Assembly (NCBI GenBank): GCA_016218005.1
Contig: JACRFF010000038.1
Coordinates: 1-15,545 of the forward strand
From: Ignavibacteriales bacterium
GTDB taxonomy: Bacteria > Bacteroidota > Ignavibacteria > UBA10030
Length of the DNA stretch: 15,545 bases
Direction of reading: 5' to 3'
Made by a program: the position numbers and the translations under genes. Of this stretch, positions 8,034-14,933 are shown piece after piece (the first letter of the stretch is position 1; every line of letters begins with the position of its first letter). The notes beneath the pieces are model-generated. The model ran no database searches, was not told the origin of the DNA, and worked only from the letters and a program-made list of their open reading frames with translations.

Positions 8034-8626
8034 CAGTGCGGCACGGCGGGAATAGTTTTGCGCCTGCCGAAAATGGCATGGCCGAGAAGTCCGCCGAGCA
8101 TACAAAAGATCGGATAGATGATGAGATTGGCCACCAAGCCGAACAAAATGGCGGCCGGCGTGCGCACGTCTTTCATAGAATTCTCAAACTGGCCGCGCAT
8201 CTGTTCAACTGCTTCCGATGGAAACGACCCGCGCTCGGACATGCGTTCAAAGAACTTCAGCAACCAGTTCTTAAGCATTTCCTGTTCCACCGGACCGATG
8301 GCAAGCGTGACGATCGTGTTGATCACGGTCGCCAGAAACGCGCCGATGATTCCTGCCGTCAAACCGAGAAGCAGCGCGTCGGATGCCTCAGGCGCCAACC
8401 GAAGGTCGATGGCCGTTGTGCCGATCCACACGCGAAGATTTTCATCTGCCGGGGGCGTCAGCGTGCGATACTCTTGCAGATAAAGATAGTACGATAGAGC
8501 TCCGCCGAAGAGAATGCCGGCACAGCAGCAACAGTTGATGAGATTGAGACCGGGCATTCCCGAAATCGCTCCGGTAACAAGTCCACCGAGAATGATGGCG
8601 CGCTGCTTACTGGGTTTTTCGAACAT
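8033..8626 (-). CDS. Uncharacterised four-helix membrane protein with a CCCC motif
   Basis: A 197-residue integral membrane protein. Helix 1 (about 11-28) runs into LNLINCCCCAGILFGGALSYYLYL, with four consecutive cysteines at 32-35. Two or so further helices lie at about 85-112, then an amphipathic region (115-152) and a C-terminal helix (157-188, VANLIIYPIFCMLGGLLGHAIF). I recognise the N-NCCCC-GG-YLY pattern from uncharacterised bacterial membrane proteins but know no function. The start has GGAG 9 nt upstream and lies 20 bp inside the end of the DUF2085 gene. Its stop shares one base with the next ATG, so three genes are interlocked. Metal binding or lipid modification of the cysteines are both guesses. 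Confidence 0.85.
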   Translation of the reverse strand: MFEKPSKQRAIILGGLVTGAISGMPGLNLINCCCCAGILFGGALSYYLYLQEYRTLTPPADENLRVWIGTTAIDLRLAPEASDALLLGLTAGIIGAFLATVINTIVTLAIGPVEQEMLKNWLLKFFERMSERGSFPSEAVEQMRGQFENSMKDVRTPAAILFGLVANLIIYPIFCMLGGLLGHAIFGRRKTIPAVPH

Positions 8627-9113
8627 GTGTTGGTTCTCCGAAAAAAAGATGGGAATGGCGAAGCTGTTGAATCGCATCGACAAGCGTTGGAACAACGAAC
8701 CACGGCAGCACACCGCCGGCAAGCAGACCGGTGAGCAGGCGAGAAGTCGTGGTGCTGTGAACGAATCCGAGGTCATTCAACATCGCATCAAGAATCATTG
8801 GAACGAGAAGCAGCAGCCATCTCCGGCTCAATGGCCGGTTCGTCGTTTGCTTACGAACGACGAGCAGGAGGATCGACGCTGCGAGAAACGAACCGTAGAT
8901 GGCCGTGCAGCGATGGCAAACAGCCAGCTTCTCTCCGGCAAGGTAGAACGAACGCTCGCTCAGTTGGTGGCAGATGCGATGAAAGAATTGATAGAGTGCG
9001 GTTGATGCTTGTTCGAGACCGGCGCTCTTCAGCACGGGAGCCGCAATGATGAGTCCGCACCACAGCGCAACGAGCAAGACAAGCAGCAAGTGAATGTTAG
9101 TTCGAGCGTTCAT
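8607..9113 (-). CDS. DUF2085 family membrane protein
   Basis: A 168-residue protein with four or so membrane helices (about 8-26, 72-86, 98-116, 124-145). It has the conserved cysteine/histidine signature of DUF2085: FHRICHQLSERSF (44-57) followed by AVCHRCTAIY (65-73). The two CxxC/CH-like elements face the same loop and could bind a metal or a redox cofactor; the family has no established function. The ATG at 9113 has no Shine-Dalgarno sequence, and the promoter at 9125-9153 puts the transcript start only about 5 nt upstream, so translation may be nearly leaderless. First gene of the four-gene operon. Confidence 0.88.
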   Translation of the reverse strand: MNARTNIHLLLVLLVALWCGLIIAAPVLKSAGLEQASTALYQFFHRICHQLSERSFYLAGEKLAVCHRCTAIYGSFLAASILLLVVRKQTTNRPLSRRWLLLLVPMILDAMLNDLGFVHSTTTSRLLTGLLAGGVLPWFVVPTLVDAIQQLRHSHLFFGEPTHVRKTQ

Positions 9114-9124
9114 CAGCGTGCGGC

Positions 9125-9153
9125 AATATCAATGGAAATGCGCAGTTTGTCAA
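9125..9153 (-). promoter_or_regulatory. Promoter of the DUF2085 operon
   Basis: On the minus strand, a consensus -35 box TTGACA (9148-9153) and -10 box GATATT (9125-9130) are separated by 17 bp. The predicted start of transcription is at about 9118, five or so bases before the ATG at 9113, which agrees with the missing Shine-Dalgarno sequence. It faces away from the agmatinase promoter, with 12 bp between the two -35 boxes. Confidence 0.6.
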
Positions 9154-9165
9154 GATGCGGCGGCC

Positions 9166-9194
9166 TTGCATTTCCCTCACGAGAAAGATATATT
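9166..9194 (+). promoter_or_regulatory. Promoter of the agmatinase operon
   Basis: TTGCAT (9166-9171) and TATATT (9189-9194) are separated by 17 bp. Transcription would start near 9201, leaving a short leader with GGAGG at 9210-9214, well placed before the ATG at 9219. Confidence 0.6.
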
Positions 9195-9218
9195 GAACAC
9201 GAGTTTTTCGGAGGCGGC

Positions 9219-10115
9219 ATGCACAAAACACGCGGCATCAAGAACAACTTTCTCGCTCTTGAAGACGAGTATTCGTCGTTCGAGCGCTCGAAGATCGTCA
9301 TTCTGCCGGCGCCGTACGAGCAGACCGTCAGCTACGGCGGCGGAACAAAGTTCGGGCCCGAGGCGATCATCAAGGCCTCGCACTATGTGGAATTCTTCGA
9401 CGAGGAAACGAAGCGCGAAATCTCCAACGAGCACGGCATCGCAACGCTTGAGCCGTTGAACTTCGGCAAGAAAAAAAATGAGGCCGCGCTGCAAATGATT
9501 CACGATGCGGCAGGCGACCTTCTCAGCCAAAACAAATTCGTCGTCACGCTCGGCGGCGAGCATACAATTTCATCCGCAACGATTGCGGCACACGTGAAGC
9601 GCTATCCCGATTTGTCCGTTCTGCAATTCGACGCCCACTCCGACCTCCGCGTGGAATACCAGGGAAACAAATACAGCCACGCCAGCGTGATGGCACGCGT
9701 CTGCGAGTTCCTCGACCCGAAGCGATTGGTGCAAGTGGGAATCCGCGCACTGTGCAAAGAAGAAGCAGAGTTCATCCAAGCCAACGGCATCCACACGTAT
9801 TACGCCCACACCATTCGTACGAAGTACGTGGGATTTCTAAAATTCTGGATGGACGACGCGCTCAGCAAACTGACCAACCACGTCTACATTTCGTTTGATG
9901 TGGATGGATTCGATCCGGCCATTATTCCTTCCACCGGCACGCCGGAACCAAACGGGTTGCTCTGGGCGGACGTGATGGAATTCTTGCGCCGCATCGGACG
10001 GAAGAAAAAAATTGTCGGGTTTGACGTCGTTGAACTTGCGCCCATCAAGGGATTGCATTATCCCGATTTGACAACGGCAAAGCTCGTCTCCAAGATTCTG
10101 AACTATGCGCTTTGA
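9219..10115 (+). CDS. speB: Agmatinase (arginase/ureohydrolase family)
   Basis: A 298-residue binuclear-manganese ureohydrolase, expected to split agmatine into putrescine and urea in the cytoplasm. The metal ligands are all visible: His115 in GGEHT, Asp138, His140 and Asp142 in FDAHSDLR, and Asp227 and Asp229 in SFDVDGFDP. The start MHKTRGIKNN is chosen because GGAGG lies 4 nt before it and a promoter just upstream; the frame is open back to 9009 only by chance. The 3' end overlaps the next gene by 11 bp. Guanidinobutyrase or another guanidino-hydrolase is possible, because the family is hard to separate by eye. The link to a flavoprotein cassette is unusual. Confidence 0.9.
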   Translation: MHKTRGIKNNFLALEDEYSSFERSKIVILPAPYEQTVSYGGGTKFGPEAIIKASHYVEFFDEETKREISNEHGIATLEPLNFGKKKNEAALQMIHDAAGDLLSQNKFVVTLGGEHTISSATIAAHVKRYPDLSVLQFDAHSDLRVEYQGNKYSHASVMARVCEFLDPKRLVQVGIRALCKEEAEFIQANGIHTYYAHTIRTKYVGFLKFWMDDALSKLTNHVYISFDVDGFDPAIIPSTGTPEPNGLLWADVMEFLRRIGRKKKIVGFDVVELAPIKGLHYPDLTTAKLVSKILNYAL

Positions 10116-10689
10116 CCTATCTCCACCTTCTGAAAGTTTCGCAGTCAACCGTCGAAGATTTTTACGCCAGATGTTGTTCGGCAGCGGAATGCTTGTCCCA
10201 ACCGGACAGGCATGGATTCCCACAAGCGCCGGACTCATTCCTCAATCGGCGTTTGCCCGTGAATTGTCAGATGAAGTTCGCCGCCAGTTGAAGTTCTTCT
10301 CGCCTGACGAATACCTGATTCTCCAATCTGCCGCCGAGCGGATCGTAGGACCGGCATCGGCTGGTGCGCCGAGCGCCGCCGAGATCGACGTTGCACTTCG
10401 CGCCGATGCGTTTCTTGCCGGCGCCGACCCGGAGATTCAGGAACAGTTCCATTTGCTGTTGACTGTCTTCAACCATCCGGTGTTCACATTTTTGTTCGAC
10501 TTCCGGTTTTCTGCGTTCGTCAACATGAACGATGATGAGAAGGACAGTTACATCGAAGATTGGATGACGAGTCCGATAGCATTTCGGCGCACGGCGTTTG
10601 TCGGATTGAAACGATTGTGCATGAGCATGTACTACACCGACGCCCGCTCGTGGCCTGCGATCGGGTATGACGGAGTATTTGCGCAATGA
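10105..10689 (+). CDS. Gluconate 2-dehydrogenase subunit 3-like protein, Tat signal
   Basis: A 194-residue small subunit of a membrane or periplasmic GMC-type dehydrogenase. A twin-arginine signal, NRRRFLRQMLFGSGM (about 15-29), precedes the subunit-3 domain. That domain includes FFSPDEYLILQSAAERIVGP (about 64-83), IDVALRADAFLAG, and the C-terminal helices ending in MYYTDARSWPAIGYDG, which is typical of the family. In characterised relatives this subunit carries the Tat signal for the flavoprotein, which has none. Here too the next gene, overlapping by ATGA, encodes a flavoprotein without a signal. The start lies 11 bp inside speB. Confidence 0.88.
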   Translation: MRFDLSPPSESFAVNRRRFLRQMLFGSGMLVPTGQAWIPTSAGLIPQSAFARELSDEVRRQLKFFSPDEYLILQSAAERIVGPASAGAPSAAEIDVALRADAFLAGADPEIQEQFHLLLTVFNHPVFTFLFDFRFSAFVNMNDDEKDSYIEDWMTSPIAFRRTAFVGLKRLCMSMYYTDARSWPAIGYDGVFAQ

Positions 10690-12218
10690 TACTTCGCGGC
10701 TCCGACATCACCAAACCGATTCGTGAAACCGCCGACGTGTGCATCATCGGTTCCGGATGTGGCGGCGGCCCGGTGGCAAAAATTCTCGCCGAAGCCGGCA
10801 AGCGCGTTATCGTGGTCGAAGCCGGAAGCCACGTTACGCCGGAAGAATTTGTTCTCACCGAAGAATCTGCCTTCTCGAATCTCTACCAACAACGCGCCGG
10901 ACAAGCGACGGAGGATCAGGCGGTCCTTGTGTTGCAGGGTAAAGCGGTCGGCGGTTCAACGGTTATCAATTGGACAACGTCGTTGCGCACACCCGACTTT
11001 GTGCTCGACGCGTGGCAGAAACGTTTCGGCGTACAGGGAATCTCGCCCAAGGAGATAGAGCCGTACTTCGAGCGCGTAGAGAAGTATCTCAACATCCACG
11101 CCGAGCCGGATGAGCGGCACAACAATCTCAATCGCGTCATCCTTGACGGAGCAAAGAAACTCGGCTATCGCGCGCACGCCAACGGCCGCAATGTGAAAGA
11201 TTGCAACGCGCTTGGTGCGTGCGGCGTCGGATGCCCGATTGGCGCGAAGCAAACCGTCGACCTCACCTACATCGCCGACGCCATCAAGTCCGGCACCACG
11301 GTCTTTGCTAACTGCCACGCTGATACAATTAAAGCAAGCGGTAAGACAAAGCGCGTTACCGGCTCAGTTATCGATCCGGTTTCGCACAAAGCCAAGTTTG
11401 ATTTCTCGATTGAAGCTCCGGTGGTGGTCGTCGCCGCGAGCGCAATTCATTCGCCGGTCTTGCTGCTCAAGTCGGGCGTCGCAAACTCCAGCGGAGAGGT
11501 GGGCAAGCATCTCACGTTCCATCTCACCACGGCAGTGCTCGGCGTGTTTGACCGACCGATGTATCCGTGGAAAGGAATTCCGCAGTCGGCGATGTGCGAC
11601 GAGTTCCTGAACAAGAGCGGCGACGGCGGCGGTTTCTGGATCGAGTCGGTGCCGGCAACCGCAGCGCTCGCCGGACTTTCGATGTCGGGATTTGGCAAAC
11701 GCCATCGAGCGATGATTCGCAGCTATCCCAACGTTGCGGCATCGATCGTCCTCGTGAAGGAAATAGATTCGGAAGGCCGTGTCATCGTCAATAGCTACGG
11801 TCGGCCGTCGATTTCGTACAAACAGGGATGGAAGGATCTTCAATACTTGAAACAAGGATTGAAAGAAGCCGCGAAGATCCATATTGCCGCCGGCGCGAAC
11901 GAAGTGTACACACTTCACACAAAGGAAACACGCTTAACATCGGTCGAGGAAATCGACAAGAAGCTGAGCGCCGCCTCGTACGGAACGAATGAGATAGCAT
12001 TCTACAGCGCGCATCCGCTCGGCACGTGCCGGATGGGCGAAGACCCGCGCGCATCGGTGGTGAACTCACACGGCGAAACGCACGACGTGAAGGGATTGTT
12101 CGTTATCGATGGTTCGATCACTTGCACGTCGCTCGGCGTTAATCCACAAGTAACGCTGCTTGCTCTGGCGGAAAAACACGGCGAGTGGCTGGCGGAGAAT
12201 TGGAAAAGCGTCGCATAG
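10686..12218 (+). CDS. GMC-family FAD-dependent oxidoreductase (gluconate 2-dehydrogenase/alcohol oxidase-like large subunit)
   Basis: A 510-residue flavoenzyme that should oxidise an alcohol or sugar hydroxyl group. FAD binding is shown by IIGSGCGGGPVAKILAEAG (20-38) with VVEAG (43-47), and GGSTVINW (89-96) matches the second GMC motif. A cysteine-rich patch with Cys173, Cys179 and Cys183 (CNALGACGVGCPIGAKQT) is as in fatty-alcohol-oxidase-like members. The catalytic pair is probably His443 (SAHPLGTCRMG) and Asn486 (SLGVNPQVTLLALAE). It has no signal peptide and is likely exported with the subunit-3 protein. No cytochrome c subunit follows, so the electron acceptor is unknown. Last gene of the overlapping three-gene operon; no clear terminator. 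Confidence 0.92.
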   Translation: MILRGSDITKPIRETADVCIIGSGCGGGPVAKILAEAGKRVIVVEAGSHVTPEEFVLTEESAFSNLYQQRAGQATEDQAVLVLQGKAVGGSTVINWTTSLRTPDFVLDAWQKRFGVQGISPKEIEPYFERVEKYLNIHAEPDERHNNLNRVILDGAKKLGYRAHANGRNVKDCNALGACGVGCPIGAKQTVDLTYIADAIKSGTTVFANCHADTIKASGKTKRVTGSVIDPVSHKAKFDFSIEAPVVVVAASAIHSPVLLLKSGVANSSGEVGKHLTFHLTTAVLGVFDRPMYPWKGIPQSAMCDEFLNKSGDGGGFWIESVPATAALAGLSMSGFGKRHRAMIRSYPNVAASIVLVKEIDSEGRVIVNSYGRPSISYKQGWKDLQYLKQGLKEAAKIHIAAGANEVYTLHTKETRLTSVEEIDKKLSAASYGTNEIAFYSAHPLGTCRMGEDPRASVVNSHGETHDVKGLFVIDGSITCTSLGVNPQVTLLALAEKHGEWLAENWKSVA

Positions 12219-12275
12219 TGTTCTGTCTCAGAAACACGTTGAATACGTGCTTGCTGGGATTGTGGCGAAAGCAAA

Positions 12276-12388
12276 TCGCGGAGACGCGGAGAATGCACCA
12301 GCCCGCCATGCGGTCTGGCGGGGAGGCACGCAGAGAAGAGAAGCCCAATCATTCTGGTTTCTCTGCGAATCTCTGCAACTCTGCGTTG
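12276..12388. repeat. CGCAGAGA-type intergenic repeat with hairpins
   Basis: The 312-bp gap 12219-12530 has no gene. It contains CGCGGAGA-like units at about 12278-12292 and CGCAGAGAA at 12329-12337, which pairs with TTCTCTGCG at 12359-12367. Three further TCTCTGC/CTCTGCG units run to 12388. Between them is a perfect 7-bp hairpin, CCCGCCA/TGGCGGG (12302-12308/12316-12322). Degenerate repeats of this flavour occur between genes in many environmental bacteria. It may also act as a transcription terminator for the GMC operon, since a T6 run follows at 12393-12398. Confidence 0.55.
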
Positions 12389-12441
12389 TAGCTTTTTTCA
12401 CGTTATCTCTGGGACGCAAGCATAGTTGTTGTCTCCGCGCC

Positions 12442-12470
12442 TTGCATCGCTTTCCTCTTTGCTGTACATT
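12442..12470 (+). promoter_or_regulatory. Probable thyX promoter
   Basis: TTGCAT (12442-12447) and TACATT (12465-12470) are separated by 17 bp. These are nearly the same boxes as at the AraC and agmatinase promoters. Transcription would start near 12477, giving a leader of about 54 nt. Confidence 0.55.
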
Positions 12471-12530
12471 GACCCGCGTTCAACCCAACCTTGAACTCTT
12501 TCTCAAGCAGTAGATGTGATTGAGGCGTCT

Positions 12531-13454
12531 ATGGAGCAACAAGCAGAACACCTGACAAGGCCGATCGTGCCGGCGTTAGATGACATCCTCGGCAAGCCCT
12601 TGAAGGTGCTGGACGACGGATTCGTCCGCGTCGTGGACTATATGGGTTCCGATGAATCGATTGTGCAAGCGGCGCGGGTCTCATACGGCAAAGGGACAAA
12701 GAAGGTGAACGAGGACCGCGGATTGATTCGCTACCTCTTGCGCCACGCCCATACGACGCCGTTCGAGATGTGCGAGATCAAGCTGCATGTCCGCGTACCG
12801 ATGGATTGTTGGCGGCAATGGATCCGACACCGCACGGCGAACGTGAACGAGTACTCCACACGCTACTCGCTTGCCATCGACGCCTCGCAGCGCACCCCGC
12901 CGGAAGAATGGCGTCTCCAATCCAAAGACAACAAGCAAGGAAGCGAAGGATTCGCATCCAACGATCTCGGCAAGAAACTTTCCGAGCAAGAATGGGAGTT
13001 GCAGAACCTTGCTCGCAACGTGTACAACGAGCGCGTTCAACTTGGCATTGCCCGCGAACAAGCGCGGAAGGACCTGCCTCTTTCCACCTATACCGAGGCG
13101 TACTGGAAAGTCGATCTCCACAATCTCTTTCACTTCCTCGCCCTGCGCATGGATGCTCACGCCCAGTACGAAATCCGCATGTATGCCGACACCATCGGCA
13201 ACGAAATTGTCGGCAAGTGGGTACCGTTGGCGTGGGAAGCGTTCTTAGATTATCGACTTAAAGGATCGTCGCTGTCGAACATTGAAATGGGAATCATTCG
13301 CGCGATCAATTCCGGCAATCCAAAGACCGCCATCGATATCGCCGTCAACGCCGGGATATTGCCGCCGCCCGGACAGGAACGCAAACGGAATCGTGAGCGC
13401 GAAGATTTGGAAACGAAACTGCAATCGCTCGGAATTGACGTGCCGTGGAAGTAA
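12531..13454 (+). CDS. thyX: FAD-dependent thymidylate synthase
   Basis: A 307-residue flavin-dependent thymidylate synthase that makes dTMP from dUMP with methylenetetrahydrofolate and reduced FAD. The ThyX motif RHRTANVNEYSTRYS is intact at about 99-113. The downstream nucleotide-binding part is REQARKDLPLSTYTEAYWKVDLHNLFHFLALRMDAHAQYEIR (about 176-217). The protein is longer than the classic ~220-250 residues: it has an N-terminal extension of ~20, an insert (TPPEEWRLQSKDNKQGS) after the motif and a charged C-terminal tail, as in the extended ThyX forms of some alphaproteobacteria. ATG 12531 has GAGG 5 nt upstream; a GTG at 12516 lacks a ribosome-binding site. Confidence 0.95.
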   Translation: MEQQAEHLTRPIVPALDDILGKPLKVLDDGFVRVVDYMGSDESIVQAARVSYGKGTKKVNEDRGLIRYLLRHAHTTPFEMCEIKLHVRVPMDCWRQWIRHRTANVNEYSTRYSLAIDASQRTPPEEWRLQSKDNKQGSEGFASNDLGKKLSEQEWELQNLARNVYNERVQLGIAREQARKDLPLSTYTEAYWKVDLHNLFHFLALRMDAHAQYEIRMYADTIGNEIVGKWVPLAWEAFLDYRLKGSSLSNIEMGIIRAINSGNPKTAIDIAVNAGILPPPGQERKRNREREDLETKLQSLGIDVPWK

Positions 13455-13490
13455 CGCGCGGGTTGATGTAGCAACTCCTTGAGTTCATCG

Positions 13491-13566
13491 CATTCCGCAA
13501 TCCGCAATCAGCAATCCGAAATCCGCAATCCGAAATCAGCAATCCGAAATCCGAAATCAGCAATCC
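13491..13566. repeat. Tandem heptamer repeat abutting the folA start codon
   Basis: Nine perfect-length 7-bp units run from 13499 to 13561, drawn from three variants (AATCCGC, AATCCGA, AATCAGC). Part of a unit lies upstream from 13491, and a final AATCC touches the folA ATG. Variants follow the order C,G,A,C,A,G,A,A,G, where G marks AATCAGC, so the array is not a simple clean duplication. It fills almost the whole thyX-folA gap and leaves no Shine-Dalgarno sequence. Heptameric short tandem repeats of this kind are known from cyanobacteria and many environmental genomes. Confidence 0.9.
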
Positions 13567-14049
13567 ATGAACCTCATCCTCATCGCCGCACTTAGTCGCA
13601 ATCGCGTTATCGGCAACGCCGGCCGGGTGCCGTGGGACATTCCAGAGGACCTTCAACGCTTCAAACAACTTACGATGGGGCACGCCGTCCTGATGGGACG
13701 ACGAACTTACGAATCGCTTGGTACGCCATTGAAGGAACGCAGAACCGTGGTTCTCACGTCGCAGGCCACGAGCGGGCAGGCATTGCAAGGAATCGAGACG
13801 TACAGCTCCATCCCTCAGGCAATCGAGGCGCTTTCACCGGAAGAAAAACTGTTCGTGATCGGCGGCGGCGAAGTGTTTCGGCAGATGTTGGAAAGTGTCG
13901 ACGAATGGAAACTGACGCACGTGGAGCGTGAAGTGGAAGGCGATACGTTCTTCCCTCCCTACGAACATCTCATCGGCAAAAAATTTTTTCTCACCTGCGA
14001 AGAACAGCACGAAGGATTTACATTCCGCGACTACGTCAGAACAACATGA
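13567..14049 (+). CDS. folA: Dihydrofolate reductase
   Basis: A 160-residue NADPH-dependent enzyme that reduces dihydrofolate to tetrahydrofolate. Family marks are LIAALSRNRVIGNAGRVPWDIPEDLQRFK (5-33), with the catalytic acid Asp28, then VLMGRRTYESLGTPL (41-55) and VIGGGEVFRQML (about 97-108). Length is normal for the bacterial enzyme. The start is the first ATG and is set directly against the heptamer repeat. There is no ribosome-binding site, so translation may depend on an unstructured A-rich leader or run-on from thyX. It is convergent with the SDR gene, 17 bp away, with no room for a terminator. Confidence 0.95.
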   Translation: MNLILIAALSRNRVIGNAGRVPWDIPEDLQRFKQLTMGHAVLMGRRTYESLGTPLKERRTVVLTSQATSGQALQGIETYSSIPQAIEALSPEEKLFVIGGGEVFRQMLESVDEWKLTHVEREVEGDTFFPPYEHLIGKKFFLTCEEQHEGFTFRDYVRTT

Positions 14050-14066
14050 GTGGAATTGCCAGCGCC

Positions 14067-14858
14067 TTAGTGAATGGCTTTTGCCAACCCACCATCGACC
14101 ATAACGTTCACGCCGCTGATGTAGCCGGCGTGTTCCGAAGCCAAGAATGCAACGACGCTGCCGATTTCTTCCGGACGCCCGAGTCTTCCTGCGGGTATGA
14201 GACGCGCTTGTTCCCTCAAGTACTCTTCCTTCGATACATTCTGTTGTGCCGCCCTTGACCGCAACAGTTCATCCTGACGTTTGGTGAGAATGTACCCTGG
14301 GCAAACAGTGTTGACCGTGATGCCCTTTGATGCGTACTGGCTCGAGAGCGCTTTCGTCATGCCCAGAATGCCCGGTCGGATGCTGGAGGAAAGCAGTAGC
14401 TCGTTCAGCGGTTCCTTGGCTACGAACGATGCGATGGTGATGACCCGGCCCCAGCGTTGCTGTTCCATCAGCGGAAGCACGGCTCGCGTCAATCGTACGA
14501 CGCTCATCATCGTCAGCTCGAATCCGGCCTCCCACTGTTCATCCGTAAGCGAGCTGATGGAACCCGTCGGCGGACCGCCTGCATTGTTGACAAGAATGTG
14601 TATCGTACCGAACTTTTGCGCTGCGTCATCAACCCATCGCTTGATGTCGGATGCGTTGGAAACGTCGCACACAAACGGGTGCACGGTTGACCCCGTCGCT
14701 GAATGAATCTCCGCCGCCGCCGCACGGATCTCTTGCTCGCGGCGCGAACAGACCGCAACAGCCGCTCCTTCCTTCGCTAACGCAAGCGCACTTGCCTTGC
14801 CAAGTCCTTCGCTTGCCGCAGCAACGAGCGCGACTTTATTCTGTAATCCAAAATCCAT
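14067..14858 (-). CDS. Atypical SDR-family oxidoreductase lacking the Tyr-x3-Lys motif
   Basis: A 263-residue Rossmann-fold protein of the short-chain dehydrogenase/reductase superfamily. The nucleotide motif is altered to AAASEGLG (13-20) instead of TGxxxGIG; NNAG (91-94) and Ser144 are present. Where Tyr-x3-Lys is expected, the sequence reads SSSIRPGILGMTK (157-169), giving Ser157 and Arg161. The rest (VNTVCPGYILT, GRLGRPEEIGSVVAFLASEHAGYISGVNVMVDGG) is typical of beta-ketoacyl-reductase-like SDRs. This combination matches a known divergent SDR subgroup (BKR-like SDR-like) whose reaction is unclear. I use MDFGLQNKVAL as start; the frame is open to 14918, but those residues look unrelated. 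Confidence 0.92.
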   Translation of the reverse strand: MDFGLQNKVALVAAASEGLGKASALALAKEGAAVAVCSRREQEIRAAAAEIHSATGSTVHPFVCDVSNASDIKRWVDDAAQKFGTIHILVNNAGGPPTGSISSLTDEQWEAGFELTMMSVVRLTRAVLPLMEQQRWGRVITIASFVAKEPLNELLLSSSIRPGILGMTKALSSQYASKGITVNTVCPGYILTKRQDELLRSRAAQQNVSKEEYLREQARLIPAGRLGRPEEIGSVVAFLASEHAGYISGVNVMVDGGLAKAIH

Positions 14859-14933
14859 GTTCTCGTCTCGGCTGTCTCGTGTGTGAAAACGATGTGTCCA
14901 AAGAGTCGATTGGCGCACAACCGTTCGTGCAAT

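Noticed and set aside
9177..9563. 128-codon minus-strand open frame antisense to speB
   Set aside because: Lies over conserved agmatinase codons and would start inside them; a shadow frame.
13491..13566. CRISPR array
   Set aside because: Units are only 7 bp and directly adjacent; there are no spacers and no cas genes.
14050..14066. Terminator between convergent folA and SDR genes
   Set aside because: Only 17 bp with no stem-loop; termination must occur inside the opposite gene or not at all.
14281..14706. 141-codon plus-strand open frame
   Set aside because: Antisense to the SDR gene; no ribosome-binding site and no domain.
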